Below, one piece after another: positions 39,301 to 51,900 of a stretch of 64,000 nt of DNA. Source of the stretch: Megalobrama amblycephala (taxonomy: Eukaryota; Chordata; Actinopteri; Cypriniformes; Xenocyprididae); contig NC_063066.1 of NCBI RefSeq assembly GCF_018812025.1, forward strand, positions 9,927,882-9,991,881. Reading direction: 5' to 3'. The notes beneath the pieces were generated by a model. The model ran no database searches. It was not told the origin of the DNA and saw only the letters and a list, made by a program, of their open reading frames with translations. The position numbers were made by a program, and so were the translations under genes. The number at the start of each line of letters is the position of its first letter. Positions within the stretch are counted from its first letter, which is position 1.

Positions 39301-42010
39301 AGACACTAATGAACATAACACAAGACAGCTGGGTGCAATGAAGAGGTAATGAGTCCAGGAGGTGAATTATTGGTAATGTAGTCTAAGGTGAACAATAGTC
39401 CATGTTGGAGTGCCCTCTGGTGGCTAAACAGGGCACTCCAACTCATGATCATGACAGATACATATCGAACAATGATATCGATATTGATCATCGATACATA
39501 TTGACAGCACTAACAAGCACACATTTATGCATACATATATGTTATATTACACAAACAAATGTGCTGCTGTTCCTCTTGAGTTTCATTTGCAAGAAAGAGA
39601 AGACATTTTTCCACAGCAAATACAAAAACAAACTTTTTTTCACTTTGAAATAACGTGCGCTGATGAACAGTTTATAGTAAGACAACTGTGGAAAGTGCAT
39701 TTGAATGTGCAAGAAAGTAAACCGGGTCATTTTGAAATCATGTTAACTTCACTGTGAATATTTTGCATCCCCTATGTCAGTGCGTATAGGCCCCATTCAC
39801 GAGGCAAAAAAAAAAATTCTTAATGAGTACTTTTATCTGATTTTTCCTGTTAAAATATCAAAAAAACTATTAAAGCTAAATAAACTTACTTTACATAAAA
39901 CTTAAAGACTTGTTTTCACTGACTACCAACAAAAAGTCTTGCTGCACCAGCAGATTTTTTTTCACTTTTTTACTTGCTTATACTTAAGTGAATAAATCTG
40001 CCAATACAGTAAAACTAAGTATGCTTGTATTAAAGATACATTGTCTGAAAACAAGTTTTAATATCTTATGTTGCTTCTCAAGTAAAATGATCTTGTTTGA
40101 AGAATTTTTTTATATTTTAAAATAAAAAAGACTAATTAAAAACTTATGAAGAAGTCATGTTTTTAGTGTACACCTATATTAATATCTGTCTGTGATTCAA
40201 AATACATTAGATATTTGATCATGGACATATATAACTGAGGGTCATGTAGTTGGACCTGTCGGTTTTCTGTGTTCTTTTCTGAAGTTACATTCCATCCAAT
40301 TACCCCCTGGGTCATGTTTACAAAACACACAATGGATTACTGTCCATCTCTAACTGAGGCTAAGCCATCTAAGACATGCTCTTAGCGTCCAGCTTTTCTA
40401 AAATCACTGAAACTGTTTCTTGAGGGAAAGTTCACCTGAGGGAAAACTGGCCTTTGTTAACACCGAACACGGGCAAAGAACTGTTTCCAGAGTTTTTCTT
40501 GGCAAACTTGCATTATTTAGATGGATCATGACCCAAACCGCACACTAAAACTCCCCAATCCTAGCACAAGCAAAGCTCGAGCTTAATTTTAATCACATTA
40601 ATTTTTCACTGCATTGGCTGCTAATTCAGTGTGAGCCATTAAGACTAGCAAAGATCAGACTAGCAAAGAGCATTACGTGCTTATTCCAAAGTATTATGAG
40701 AAACAAACAGGTGATGGAAGAGGATTTGCTCTCTCTAAAGATAGATCCCTGGTGTTTAAATAGAAATTTATGGCTATTTAAATTGCTGTTTAATTTGAAA
40801 ACCCTAATGAAAATAGTGGTACAATATACAGTAAGCCTAGTAGTCTAGTTTGAACCTGAGTTTTAAAAAGTGAGTAGTGAGTATTATTTTGAGAGAAACT
40901 CAAGAGACAGTTTTCTAGTTTCGGGTATCTAAAACAGTGTTTGTGTCTTTTCTCTGTCTTACACTGTGAGGAGATAAGAAAAAGTCTAAGACATTAGGAA
41001 AGAGGATTATGTGTACAAGCCAAGCACATGAGCATTAACAAGCGGTCCTTTAAAGATAAACCAGTTTGTTCTTTTTTACTTAAAAAACCCACCCGCTAAA
41101 ATAAAATTTTCTCAAATCAAACATGATTTCTTCTTGAGTTTTAAATAACAGGCTGCATGTCTGTAGTCCTCAGATAAGTTATATTAGTCATATGAGGAGT
41201 GAGTGTTTGTGACTACAGGAAATGAAACCAAGATGTTTATAGTTCTTAGTTGCAAACTGAATTTGGTTAGGAAATTTGGTTGAGATGTGAACCTTAAAAT
41301 ATTTGTGGCTTGGAGATAGCAAAGTCATGTGTTGTCATAGACCACCTGTTTTGAATATAAATTAGTCTGTACCAAAAAAACATATGAAAGCCCCAGTAAA
41401 CAATTATCATTTTACAAAAAATAAACTAAAAAGTAATATATGCACCCTTTTCCTATGTAAAGTCTTTCTGAAATGGTTTTGAAAGTAACATCATACTGAA
41501 TTTTGAAAAATATATATATATATCCAGTTGAGGTATAGTCAGTAAGTCTATTAAAAACAGCTTATACTTGAAGTGTTTCAGAACCTAATTTGCTTATACT
41601 GATGTGAAACAAATGTTTTGGAAAGTGTAGTAGTGAATGGGAAGTGTTTGGTGCTTGTGACCTCTCAGTCAAGATCTGCCTGTTCAGGCCAGCAGGGTTA
41701 GCGACACGAGCAGCTGTGTTTAAGGAGATCACACTAACTGATGCCCTGTTGAACACAAAAACAATCAAAGTCAGCATCTGTTTTTTTTTTTTTGTTTCTT
41801 TGTTTTCTTTCTTTTTTTTCTCTCATGTGCAGAACAGTGTCTATTAGGGTTGGCTCTGATTCCTTTTGTCACATGACACCCTTTTTTTTTGAGCTGTATG
41901 TACACATTATAACCCTCATCATCAAAGTGAAAATAACATTTTAAAACATTCTGGAGGATTATTAAAAATTAATTAGTGAAATACCTGGTTTGGTAAAGTG
42001 ATCATATGAG
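36355..42010. other. inppl1 upstream region and spacer
   Basis: The 5' UTR and promoter of inppl1 should lie in the proximal part, but no start site could be fixed. A possible acceptor (CTCTGCTAG, ending about 20 bases before the ATG) allows a separate 5' exon. The stretch 37400-37640 is pyrimidine-rich and gives long but motif-free open frames. A repeat-like block at about 39100-39460 (GTCACGGATTGGCACAGAGAC to ATGATCATGACA) is probably transposon-derived. No gene is supported here. Confidence 0.35.
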
Positions 42011-42012
42011 CC

Positions 42013-42610
42013 CCTTAGAGGCTGTTTACACGACACCGTTTTCAACAAAAAATGGAAAAAAATTTGTATGCGTTTTGGCCGTTCATTTACATGACAACAG
42101 CGTTTTGGTGGCCTGAAAATGCAAACTTTTGAAAACGGGTTTCAAAGTTGAAGTTTTTGAAAACGATACCGATATCATCTCAGTGTAAAGTGCAAAAAAA
42201 TGTGAATCTGTGAAAACAGTGACGTCATGCACATGCCTATTACGTGTTTTGTCTATCCACCTTATTTTTCAATGTGGAAATAAGGTGTTTTCTGTGAATG
42301 TGGAAGACTTCCGATTTATTAGCCGCTATAGGGAAATAACGAGAAGAATATCAAAGTGCAGTAAACTGTAAAAATAATCTGGATAGGCATACGCGAGGCG
42401 AGTGCTCAGTAAAAGAATGCTAATGCGCAGGTGCGTAGTCTTACTTTAAAAGTAACATCGCTAACTACTTGTCTGGTATACGTAATACAACGTTTTTAGT
42501 CATTTTCACGGATCTGTGTGAACAGGGACAGTTTTGATAACGTTGTCATTTGTACTAAGAAAAAACTTTTCCATTTTTAGTACATCATTGTCGTATAAGC
42601 ATACCCTTAG
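42013..42610. mobile_element. MITE with CTGTTTACACGACA-type ends
   Basis: TTAGAGGCTGTTTACACGACA faces TGTCGTATAAGCATACCCTTA, and inside GAAAATGGAAAAAA-like and AACTTTTCCATTTTTAG blocks mirror each other. It directly precedes the Tc1 remnant. Confidence 0.55.
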
Positions 42611-42780
42611 GCCTATACAATTATAAACTTGCTCAGGTGCAACCAATCAACTTCCAGAAACACCAGGCTAATTGCCCCACCTGACATCAACTGTAGTGAT
42701 TTTGATTACTTCAGAATAAAACCAACTGTTTCTTGAAGATTCCACTGTTTGTAGTGCATGGTACTGCAAAGAATTCACCA

Positions 42781-43620
42781 TGGTTGGGAAAGTGCTTTCA
42801 AAAGGCATCTGGGATAAAGTTGTAAAAAAGCACAAGTTAGGAGAAGGCTACAAAAACATATCAAAGGCTTTAGCTATCCTTCTGAGTTCTGTTCAGAGTA
42901 TCACACATTGACTAGATCAGGCCGTCCATCCAAACTGGATGACCGAACCAGGGGAGGACATTGATCAGAGAAGCTACCAAAAGGCCAAAGGTCACTCTGA
43001 AGGACTTAGAAGGCTTTATGGCTGGGACTGGTCAGTCTGTGCATGTGACACACATCTCACAAGCTTTACACAAAGCTGGCTTGTATGGCAAGAAAGAAGC
43101 CTTTCCTGAAAAAGCGCCAGACAAAACACACCTTGAAGTCTCTGATGCCATCGGGCAAAAGGTGTTATGGTCTGATGAGACCAAAACTGACCTTTTTGAA
43201 CTGAACTCTAAGCGTTTGAACTCACACCATACCTACTGTGAAGAATGCTGTGGCAGCATTGTTGTGGAGGTGTTTCTCTTCAACGCAGACTAGACAATTG
43301 GTCTGGATTGAAGGGAAAATGGATCCTGCCATGTGTATCCAAATTAAAGATGGGCAGGTCATTCACTTTCCAATACAACAATGATCCTAAACATACTGCC
43401 AAAAGAACAATTCAATGGCTTATGGATAGAAAGGTGTGTCCATGAGTGGCCAAGTCAGAGCCCTGACTTAAATCCCATAGAAAATCTGTGGATGGACTTG
43501 AAGAGAGCGGTCAATTGCTGCTCACAACAGAATTTGACTGAACTTGAGCAATTCTGCAAGGAAGAATGGACAAATATTCCACAAACTAGGTGTGCAAAGC
43601 TAGTTCTAAAAGCTATTTAA
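42781..43620 (+). pseudogene. Degenerate Tc1/mariner transposase
   Basis: Remnant of a DDE transposase, broken by frame changes and stops near 42915, 43290 and 43445. In order, three frames give a helix-turn-helix-like GEGYKNISKA piece, KVLWSDETKT (first catalytic Asp), [11 protein letters not shown] (second Asp) and [16 protein letters not shown] (third acidic residue). Intact family members are about 340 residues in one frame. All three catalytic acids survive as codons, but the gene cannot make a full protein. The element's terminal repeats were not identified. Confidence 0.85.
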
Positions 43621-44640
43621 AAAAAAAAATGGTAATCAAAAACACCTTGACATGCCACCCTGCCAACTTTAGACCATCTGTTACAGCAGGTGTGAGGTGT
43701 GGTAGTCTGATTCTTTTTTTTCATCCTCAGAAAAAGGATTATATCAGTCACTATTTCCATAAATAACAATATGTTCACAAATGGGTTTCTGTTCATCACT
43801 TTAATTACAAAACAATGAAGCCTTTGGGAAAGAGTTGGGACCATAGTGACAGATATTTTCAGCTGTGTTTTAGGTACACCGTTTAAAACAACTATAGCGC
43901 CACCTAGTGGCATGGAAGAAATAGTAGATGAATATTATATTTTTATATTTTATATATATTGTATATTTTTATTTATTGAATTATTTTTTGGAGTGAAAAA
44001 CTACTGATTGTGTAGTGCTGTGGTTTTTTTGTTTATAAGAGAGCATTTTTGCAGTTGCATTTTGACATTTCTGATCTTTGCTATTTGGTAAGCCATCTAA
44101 AAACAATTACAGTTGTCAAATATCAAATGCGTTTCTCACTGTCAATTTCAGATTATTATCTCAAAGAATTGTTGAGTGTAGTGTATTGGTTGGCTTAGGT
44201 CAAATACTGTAGTAACAGACAGTCAGCTGTTTGTATATGCCGCAGCTACAAATCCCCCTGAGGGTACAATGACAATGTCCCTCTAACTGCTTTTGAAGAA
44301 GCCGATGTTCTAAAATAGTCTCACACCCACCTCATTCTCTCAAAACCCTAGAGGACCAATGCCAAGAGAACCATTTAAAGGTTTAAAGCAGAAGTTTTAA
44401 AGCTGAGTGTACTTTGATGCCTGTTCATGCTCATCTTCTAAAAATGAAATTACTGTATGTTATGAAGCTATAGGAGCGCTGTAGGAGCAGTTGTTATTGT
44501 TATTCTGGCTTCATGACTTGGAAACTGAGGCCACAGTGAGTACATGCCCTAAATAGACACATGCTATGTCATAGGTGGAGCTCTATGATGAGAGATAGAA
44601 CCGTATTATTAAATTTCTGTCGTCCAACCAAATGACCCTG
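43621..44640. other. Spacer upstream of arr3
   Basis: AT-rich DNA with no coding exon or bounded transposon recognised. It may contain distal arr3 control elements. Confidence 0.35.
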
Positions 44641-44668
44641 AGGCTGACACTCGCATTCATACTGTAGC

Positions 44669-44674
44669 TAATCC
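44669..44674 (+). promoter_or_regulatory. arr3a: CRX/OTX-type site upstream of arr3 (distal)
   Basis: TAATCC, the core bound by the photoreceptor homeodomain factors CRX and OTX2, about 145 bases upstream of the TATA box. A six-base core is weak on its own; position upstream of a cone gene raises its value. Confidence 0.45.
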
Positions 44675-44744
44675 ATAAGTCCAATTCTGTGTTTATTTTT
44701 ATATACATTGTTACCAGAAAAAGATGAGGACTAATGAACTAATA

Positions 44745-44750
44745 GGATTA
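44745..44750 (-). promoter_or_regulatory. arr3a: CRX/OTX-type site upstream of arr3 (proximal)
   Basis: GGATTA on the plus strand (TAATCC on the minus), 65 bases upstream of the TATA box, where photoreceptor genes usually carry such a site. Confidence 0.55.
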
Positions 44751-44814
44751 GGAGCAAAATGAGCATTTTATAACGTGGGCTGTGTAAGCCAAAGAGAGGG
44801 AGGAGAGTTTGCAC

Positions 44815-44820
44815 TATAAA
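44815..44820 (+). promoter_or_regulatory. arr3a: arr3 TATA box
   Basis: CTATAAAGGC about 30 bases ahead of a plausible start near 44845. Confidence 0.65.
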
Positions 44821-44844
44821 GGCGGATAAGACGATCTGGGAAAC

Positions 44845-44907
44845 ACACTAGCAAACGTGCAACAATCAAGAACAAAGCAGAGGACACCCTCAGGAACTTG
44901 GACACAG
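44845..44907 (+). other. arr3a: arr3 non-coding first exon
   Basis: Short leader ending in GGACACAG with a consensus donor GTAAGA at 44908. It would join the exon that begins just after the acceptor TTTCATTTCAG at 45881-45891 and carries the ATG at 45918. The start at 44845 is placed from the TATA box, not observed. Confidence 0.6.
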
Positions 44908-45917
44908 GTAAGAAGATCTGGACTGTCACTAATAAAATGCACATAAAGACTTTGAGGTGCAAGTGACAAAGCATAAGATAGCTGGATTCAGTTTATATGA
45001 GATTGTGGTTGAGTTTTTTGTCTGCTGGATATGTGCACTTTTTGTCTAATTCTTGCTTTAGAAAGATTGATATGATGGTAACATGTAGACCTGAGGAGCA
45101 TTGGTTGTTTTTATGGTCAGTGGTTTGCTTTCCAGTTATTCCTGCACCTAATCCTGATGCTAACTGGCATAACCTGATGAAACAAAGTCGTCTATATCAA
45201 GAATATCTACAACTGATCATGAGAATGATACGAATCGTATAAATCTGACATGAATTTGCTTCTTGATTGCACTTAAGACTGCGATTGTTACGTTCATTGT
45301 GTTTAATTTCTCTAGAATGTATGACAAAAAGATTAATATTCATTTTATATTAGGCCTATTACTATGGTACCACACAAACAAATCAATTTAACTCAACATG
45401 CACACATTAGAAATATAGTCTGACTTTTAAACAAGAGCATGACAGCTGAGCTGCTCCTGCTTAGGTTTTTATATTATTTAAAATATTGATATTCAAATAT
45501 TTCCAAGGGCCCTACAGTCCCACATTTTAAATAGTGATTTAATTTTCATTGCAATACCTTAAAAATATATCACGGATGTTTTGCTGGCTCTTCCCAGGTT
45601 TGAAATAGTTGGCTTCATTCACACTGAAACGCATTAAAAACAGATAAGAGCTAATCCTGAGTGTGGCTTCTGTGGAGGATTATGAAGCAGTCTATCGTTA
45701 TGCTAATCTCCTCTTCCCTGATTAGCCCTAGTGGATTGAAATCTCAGCAGGACAACATATAAACATGAATGGTTTTCCAAACACTGTACTCAATTCAGGG
45801 CAGGATGTTAGTTCTTTTAAATGTTGCTAAACCAAACGACTGCCCCCTGCTGGCACATTTTACACACTAACCATTTCACTTCTCATTTCAGAAAGCATCA
45901 ACTGACTTTCCATAGCC

Positions 45918-48900
45918 ATGGCAAAGTAAGTTTGTGCATATTAACATTTTACAAATACTTTAAATATGAGGCATAAAGACATTTAAAACATCATACACAC
46001 AATTGAAAAGCATTTAAGATCATAATTTCTCCATATCCTACAGACTGTTCAATATTTTATTCATGTTTATGACACCTCTCTAGATTAAGCAGCATTCGTG
46101 TAATACTCCTACACCCTGTTTACTGGTAGTATTAAATCTGTAGAAGTCTTTCTGGTCTTCAATCCTGGCGGATTACCAGATTATAAGAAATCCCTTTTAA
46201 AATGGATTGACAGGATTACCACAAGAGTTTAAAAGTAACAGTGCAAAGCTTAGCATATGCAGATGACTAATCACCTCATGCAGACTAACAAGTCATATCG
46301 TACAAATATTGATATTTGTTTAAAATGGAGTGAAGGTTTTTTTTAAGAGACCAAGCAGAACACATTCATTTCAGCAATAAAATGACACTGATGTAGGAGC
46401 ACCTAACCCTGGTTGTAAGCCTAAACTTGACATAAACTGTGAACTTAAAGGTGCTAAAGAGGATCTTTTCGTCGACTGTGAAACCAAAGACTGTTAGTGA
46501 GTTTTTGAAATGAGCACATGCGTAAGAACAACCCCCCCTCCTTCACAGCTCGTTTCGAGGGAACGCCTCCCAAAACTCGTGCACGAGTATTGGAACACGA
46601 GTGTTTACCACCGGCATTCGCTGTGTCTTGTTAGTGGATTGATTATGTCGGACTCACCGCAGGTAACTCATAATCTGCAGTTGTTATTCCTGTCTCCTGA
46701 CAAAAACATTGCATGCGGCGCCTGTGGAGTGTGGAAAGTTACTGGAGCGCGCAGCCGCGCACGTCTCTCACAAGGAACGTCACGGCAGTGATTGACAAGC
46801 CAGAGGGCCAAACGTTTACGCGATGATCGCGTAAACGATTGGCTGATGTTTTTAAGGCCCTACCTCGTGCACAGATGATGTATATTAATATTATTCCTTT
46901 CAGTGCACCTAATAAATAGTCTTTTATCAGTTAGTAAAGACAGTTTCAAGTAATATTGCAAAAATGTATAAAACAAAACATCCTCTTTAGCACCTTTAAC
47001 GTGACAGCGGGACAGGCTGGTTTGAGTAGTAACACACACAAACAAAAGAATTGCCTTGAATTTAGATTGAAGACTACTTTTCAAACTATCGCACCACTGA
47101 GACCACATATTGAAATTTGCGTGTTGATAATTATTACCATTATTATTATTATATACATTTAAAGGTGAAATGTGTCATTTTTGTGCCAACACTGGAATCA
47201 GAGCCAAAATTGCAAAAATATTGATTGTTATCAAACAGGTATCTCAAACACTCCCGTCTGCCATTGGTCAGACTCACGCCAAAACTCACGCCATTGGCTG
47301 AGCTGCATCTTTTGAGACAAACATAGATGTTGCTGTGTCTCAGCCAAAAACAATGTTTCTTTTTACATTAGAAATTACACACATCCCCTTTAAAAGACTA
47401 AATTGAGCTTCCATCAATGCTTATAATATAAAGACTGTATGTTGTTTCTACAGGGTTTATAAGAAGACTAGTGGCAATGGTTCGGTAAGGTTCCCTTTAT
47501 ACTGCTTGCACCTCCCATTATTGTCCTTTGCTTCATACGTACGTGTCTTTTAAGACACAAGAGCATGATAATCATCTCAGTCATGATTTATTACAGCTTT
47601 GCCTTTATTTGGGGAGAAGAGACTTTGTGGACCATGTGGAAAAGGTTGATTCAATTGGTACGTTCCACTTTACACTGAAAAATATATCATTCAACAAGAT
47701 TGTGAGAAGTTGTCTCTTTTTAAATTAAATGTATATATGTATAACACTGCATGTTTCTATTTTTTTAAAAACTTGTCATTTCCCTCTCAGATGGGGTGCT
47801 CAAGATTGATCCTTCAGATCTTAATGGAAGGAAAGGTATGATTTTAATATAATAAATTGTCATTATGAAACTTTGTCCGTAATTTAATTCATTTAGACAC
47901 TTTATCTAATTATTACATTTTATTTTTCAGTGTGGGTACAGCTTGCATGTGCCTTCCGCTATGGAAGAGAGGATCTGGATGTGATTGGAGTTTCCTTCAG
48001 GAAAGACATCTGGATGAAGCGCATTCAGATGTATCCCTTTGAGGGAACCAAGCCCCCAAATACACCAATGCAGGAAGCACTTTTGAAGAAAGCTGGAGAT
48101 CAAGGACATCCTTTCACTTTTGATGTAAATCCACACTTATGCATCTGCTTAAGCATTGAGAAAACAATCAAGGATTTCCTTCATTTGTGTCTCTCCTGTT
48201 TTGTCTCAGATTCCAGTACGTCTTCCATGCTCAGTGTCCCTTCAGCCAGCAACAGAGGATGCTGGGAAGGTACAATAGCAGAAATACATGCACACACACA
48301 CACACACAAATGCAATCACAAACAGATAACTATGTCTCTTTAATATGTTTACTTTTACAGCCTTGCGGGGTTGACTATGAAATCAAAGCCTATATTGCAC
48401 ATGAAGCAGGCGACATAGATGAGAAAGTTGAAAAGAAGTATGTACTGCTCTATTTTAACATAAAGATACTATCGAAAGAAATGAATACATTTTCACGCTG
48501 ATTCCGGTATATCTACCAATATAGGGACACTTGCCGTTTGATCATCCGCAAAATCCAGTATGCACCAAATGAGCTAGCAGCCGGACCCAAAACCGATATC
48601 AACAAACAGTTCATCACGGCAGACAAACCAATTCACATGGAAGCCTCCATGGAGAAGGAGGTACAGTGTGTTTAAATGCCTGTTAAGTAGATAAATTTAA
48701 GAAATTGATTTGTTTTCATCATATGCAGTTTTGTGTCTCTTGTTTTCTCATCCTTTTAGCTGTACTATCACGGCGATCCTATTCCTATCAAAGTCAAAGT
48801 GAACAATGAAACCAGTAAAGTAGTGAAGAAAATCAAAATCAGTAGTAAGTATTTTTATAATTCATATTAATAAACAAAACAGCCAGTCTTCATCCATTTA

Positions 48901-51900
48901 AGCTACTTAAAGGTTTAGTTCACCCAAAAATGAAAATTATCCCATGATTTACTCATCCTCAAGACATCCTAGGTGTATATGACTATCTTCTTTCAGTCAA
49001 ACACAATCGGAGTTATATTTAAAAAATATTCTGGCTCTTCCCAGCTTTATAATGTACGGAAGAGGATTAGGGCCAAGCAATAATAAAAAAATAAAACCAT
49101 CTCGAGATTAAAGTTGTTCAATTGAGAAAAAACTTGTTAAATTTCGAGAAAAAAGTCGAGATAGAATGTTGAGAATAAACTCGTTAAATTACGAGAAAAA
49201 AACTCGTTAAATTTCGAGAAAAAAGTCGAGATAAAATGTTGAGAATAAACTCATTAAATTACGAGAAAAAAGTCGTTTAAATTACGAGAACAAATTCGTT
49301 AAATTATGAGAAAAATTTAGTTAAATTTCGAGAAAAAAGTCGAGATAAAATGTTGAGAATAAAGTCATTAAATTATGAGAATAAAGTCATTAAATTACGA
49401 GAAACAAGTTGTTAAATTACGAGAACAAATTCGTTAAATGATGAGAAAAATGTTAAATTTCGAGAAAAAAGTCGAGATAAAATGTTGAGAATAAAGTCAT
49501 TAAATTACGAGAAACAAGTTGTTAAATTACGAGAACAAATTCATTAAATTATGAGAAAAATGTCGTTAAATTTCGAGAAAAAAGTCGAGATAAAATGTTG
49601 AGAATAAACTCATTAAATTATGAGAAAAAAGTCGTTAAATTATGTATAACGAATTTGTTCTCATAATTTAACGATTTTTTCTCATAATCTAACAATTTTT
49701 TCTCGTAATTGAACGACTTTTTTTCTCATAATTTAACGAATTTGTTCTCATAATCTAACGAGTTTTTTCTCGTAATTTAATGACTTTATTCTCAACATTT
49801 TATCTAGACTTTTTTCTCAAAATTTAACGAGTTTTTTCTCGCAATTTAATGACTTTATTCTCAACATTTTATCTCGACTTTTTTCTCGAAATGTAACGAG
49901 TTTTTTCTCGCAATTTAACAAGTTTATTCTCAACATTTTATCTCGACTTTTTTCTCGTAATTTAACGAGTTTATTCTCAACATTTTATTTCGACTTTTTT
50001 CTCGAAATTTTATGAGTTTTTTCTCTAAATTTAACAACTTTAATCTTGAGATGGTTTTATTTTTTTATTATTGCTTGGCCCTAATCCTCTTCCGTAATAA
50101 TGGGAGTGATTGGAACCATTTTTTTTTTTTTGAAGCCCAAAAAAGTGCATCCATCATAAAAGTAATCCATACGCCTAATACCATACGGTTAATAAAGGCC
50201 TTCTGAAACGAAGCGATACATTTTTGCAAGAAAAATTTCCATATTTATAACTTTATAAACTATAATCACTGGTTTCCAGTAACGGAATTCGCAAGTCGAA
50301 TTCTGGCCAAAGAGTGAACTCTGACCCAACATAGGACGTAAGAGTAGCATAAGCTTAGGTGAGAGAAGACGCCTCTCGCAGTTCAAACAAACAAGGCTGA
50401 GCAACAAAATCAAGCTCCTCCAACATTTCTCTTTAAAAATTCGCGTTTTAGATTTCTAATTCTTGACCGGTGTTTTGCTCTATCTATCCTTCGAATCCGA
50501 GTTTGTCAATATGTCATATGTCGGGTTGGTCACTCTTTCGCTGGAACTAGAAGGACCTAGTTCAGAAGAAACTTCAGAAGGCCTTTATTATGGATATGGA
50601 TTACTTTTATGATGGATGGATATGCTTTTTTGGGCTTCAAAAAAAATGGTACCATTAATTCCCATTATAAAGCTTGGAAGAGCCTATATTTTTTTAATAT
50701 AGCCTAAGTCTGATTGTGTTTGGTTGAAAGAAGAAAGTCATATACACATAGGATGGCTTGAGGCTGAGTGAATTATGGGATCATTTTCATTTTTGGGTGA
50801 ACTAACCCTTTAAGAATGACACATTATTGTTTTTAAGTAGAAGTGTATGTATTTCCCAGAATGAAAAATAAACTTTAGCTCATTGTGTTTCAGTTGACCA
50901 AATTACAGATGTACTGCTTTACTCAGCGGATAAATACAACAAATGTGTCCTGAGTGAAGAATTTGGGTAAGTGCAAAGACCTCCACATCACATTTGTGAA
51001 TTTGTCTGAGAATTTTTTTCAATCTTTTTATGTTTTAGTTTTATACGTACATCTTTCATATGCTCAAAATACATCTATAAGTTGATAAATTTGTTTTTAA
51101 TTGTTTTTGAGATCTGAATTGATTGAGATCTTTTGTAATAGGGACCAAATTAATGCAAACTCCACCTTTGAGAAGGAATACAGAGTCACTCCTCTGCTGG
51201 CCAATAACAAAGAGAAACGTGGTCTTGCACTGGATGGCAAACTGAAAGATGAAGATACCAACTTGGCTTCTTCAACAATGTCAGTTAATCTGCATTACAA
51301 AAGCATTAGACAGATTTTGTTCATAGTCCAAATAACAGCTCTGTATTTTTGTACATTGTCATACATTATAAATGACAGATAAACAAGGTGACTCATCTAC
51401 ATCTCTCTCTCTGCAGTCTGCAACCTGACATGGATAAGCAAATACAAGGCATCATTGTCTCCTACAAAATTAAGGTTACTCTTGTAATGGGAGGAGGTCT
51501 CTTGGGAAGCCTCACATTAAGGTTTGGATCTTCATTTTTCTTTCATCCCAATGTTATTGGACTCTCAGTGGAGAGTCATAGTGGAGAGTTTTTAACCTTC
51601 TTCTTTCTCTGCTCTGTTCTACCATCATGGTATATATTTCTCAAGCACAACTACTTACGAGGAACAGTCTGCTTAAAGGCATAGTTCACCCAAAAATGAA
51701 AAATATCCCATGATTTACTCACCCTCAAGCCATCCTAAGTTTCAGACAAACACAAACAGTGTTATACTGAAAAATATCCTGGCTCTTCCAAGCTTAATAT
51801 ATGTAGTCACTCCTGATTTTAGTCCAAAAAAGTGCATCCATCAATCATTAAAGTAATCCACACAGCTCCAGGGGATTAATAAAGGCCTTCTGAAGTGAAG

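Noticed and set aside
42961..43293. 110-codon open frame as a functional transposase
   Set aside because: It covers only the first part; the other catalytic motifs are in other frames, so it is a pseudogene fragment.
44997..45242. 81-codon plus-strand open frame in the first arr3 intron
   Set aside because: No motif, no splice partners in phase with arrestin, and the known arrestin start fits the ATG at 45918.
49100..50040. Regular short repeats resembling a CRISPR array
   Set aside because: Repeats are imperfect, have no unique spacers, flip orientation at the centre and lie in a vertebrate intron.
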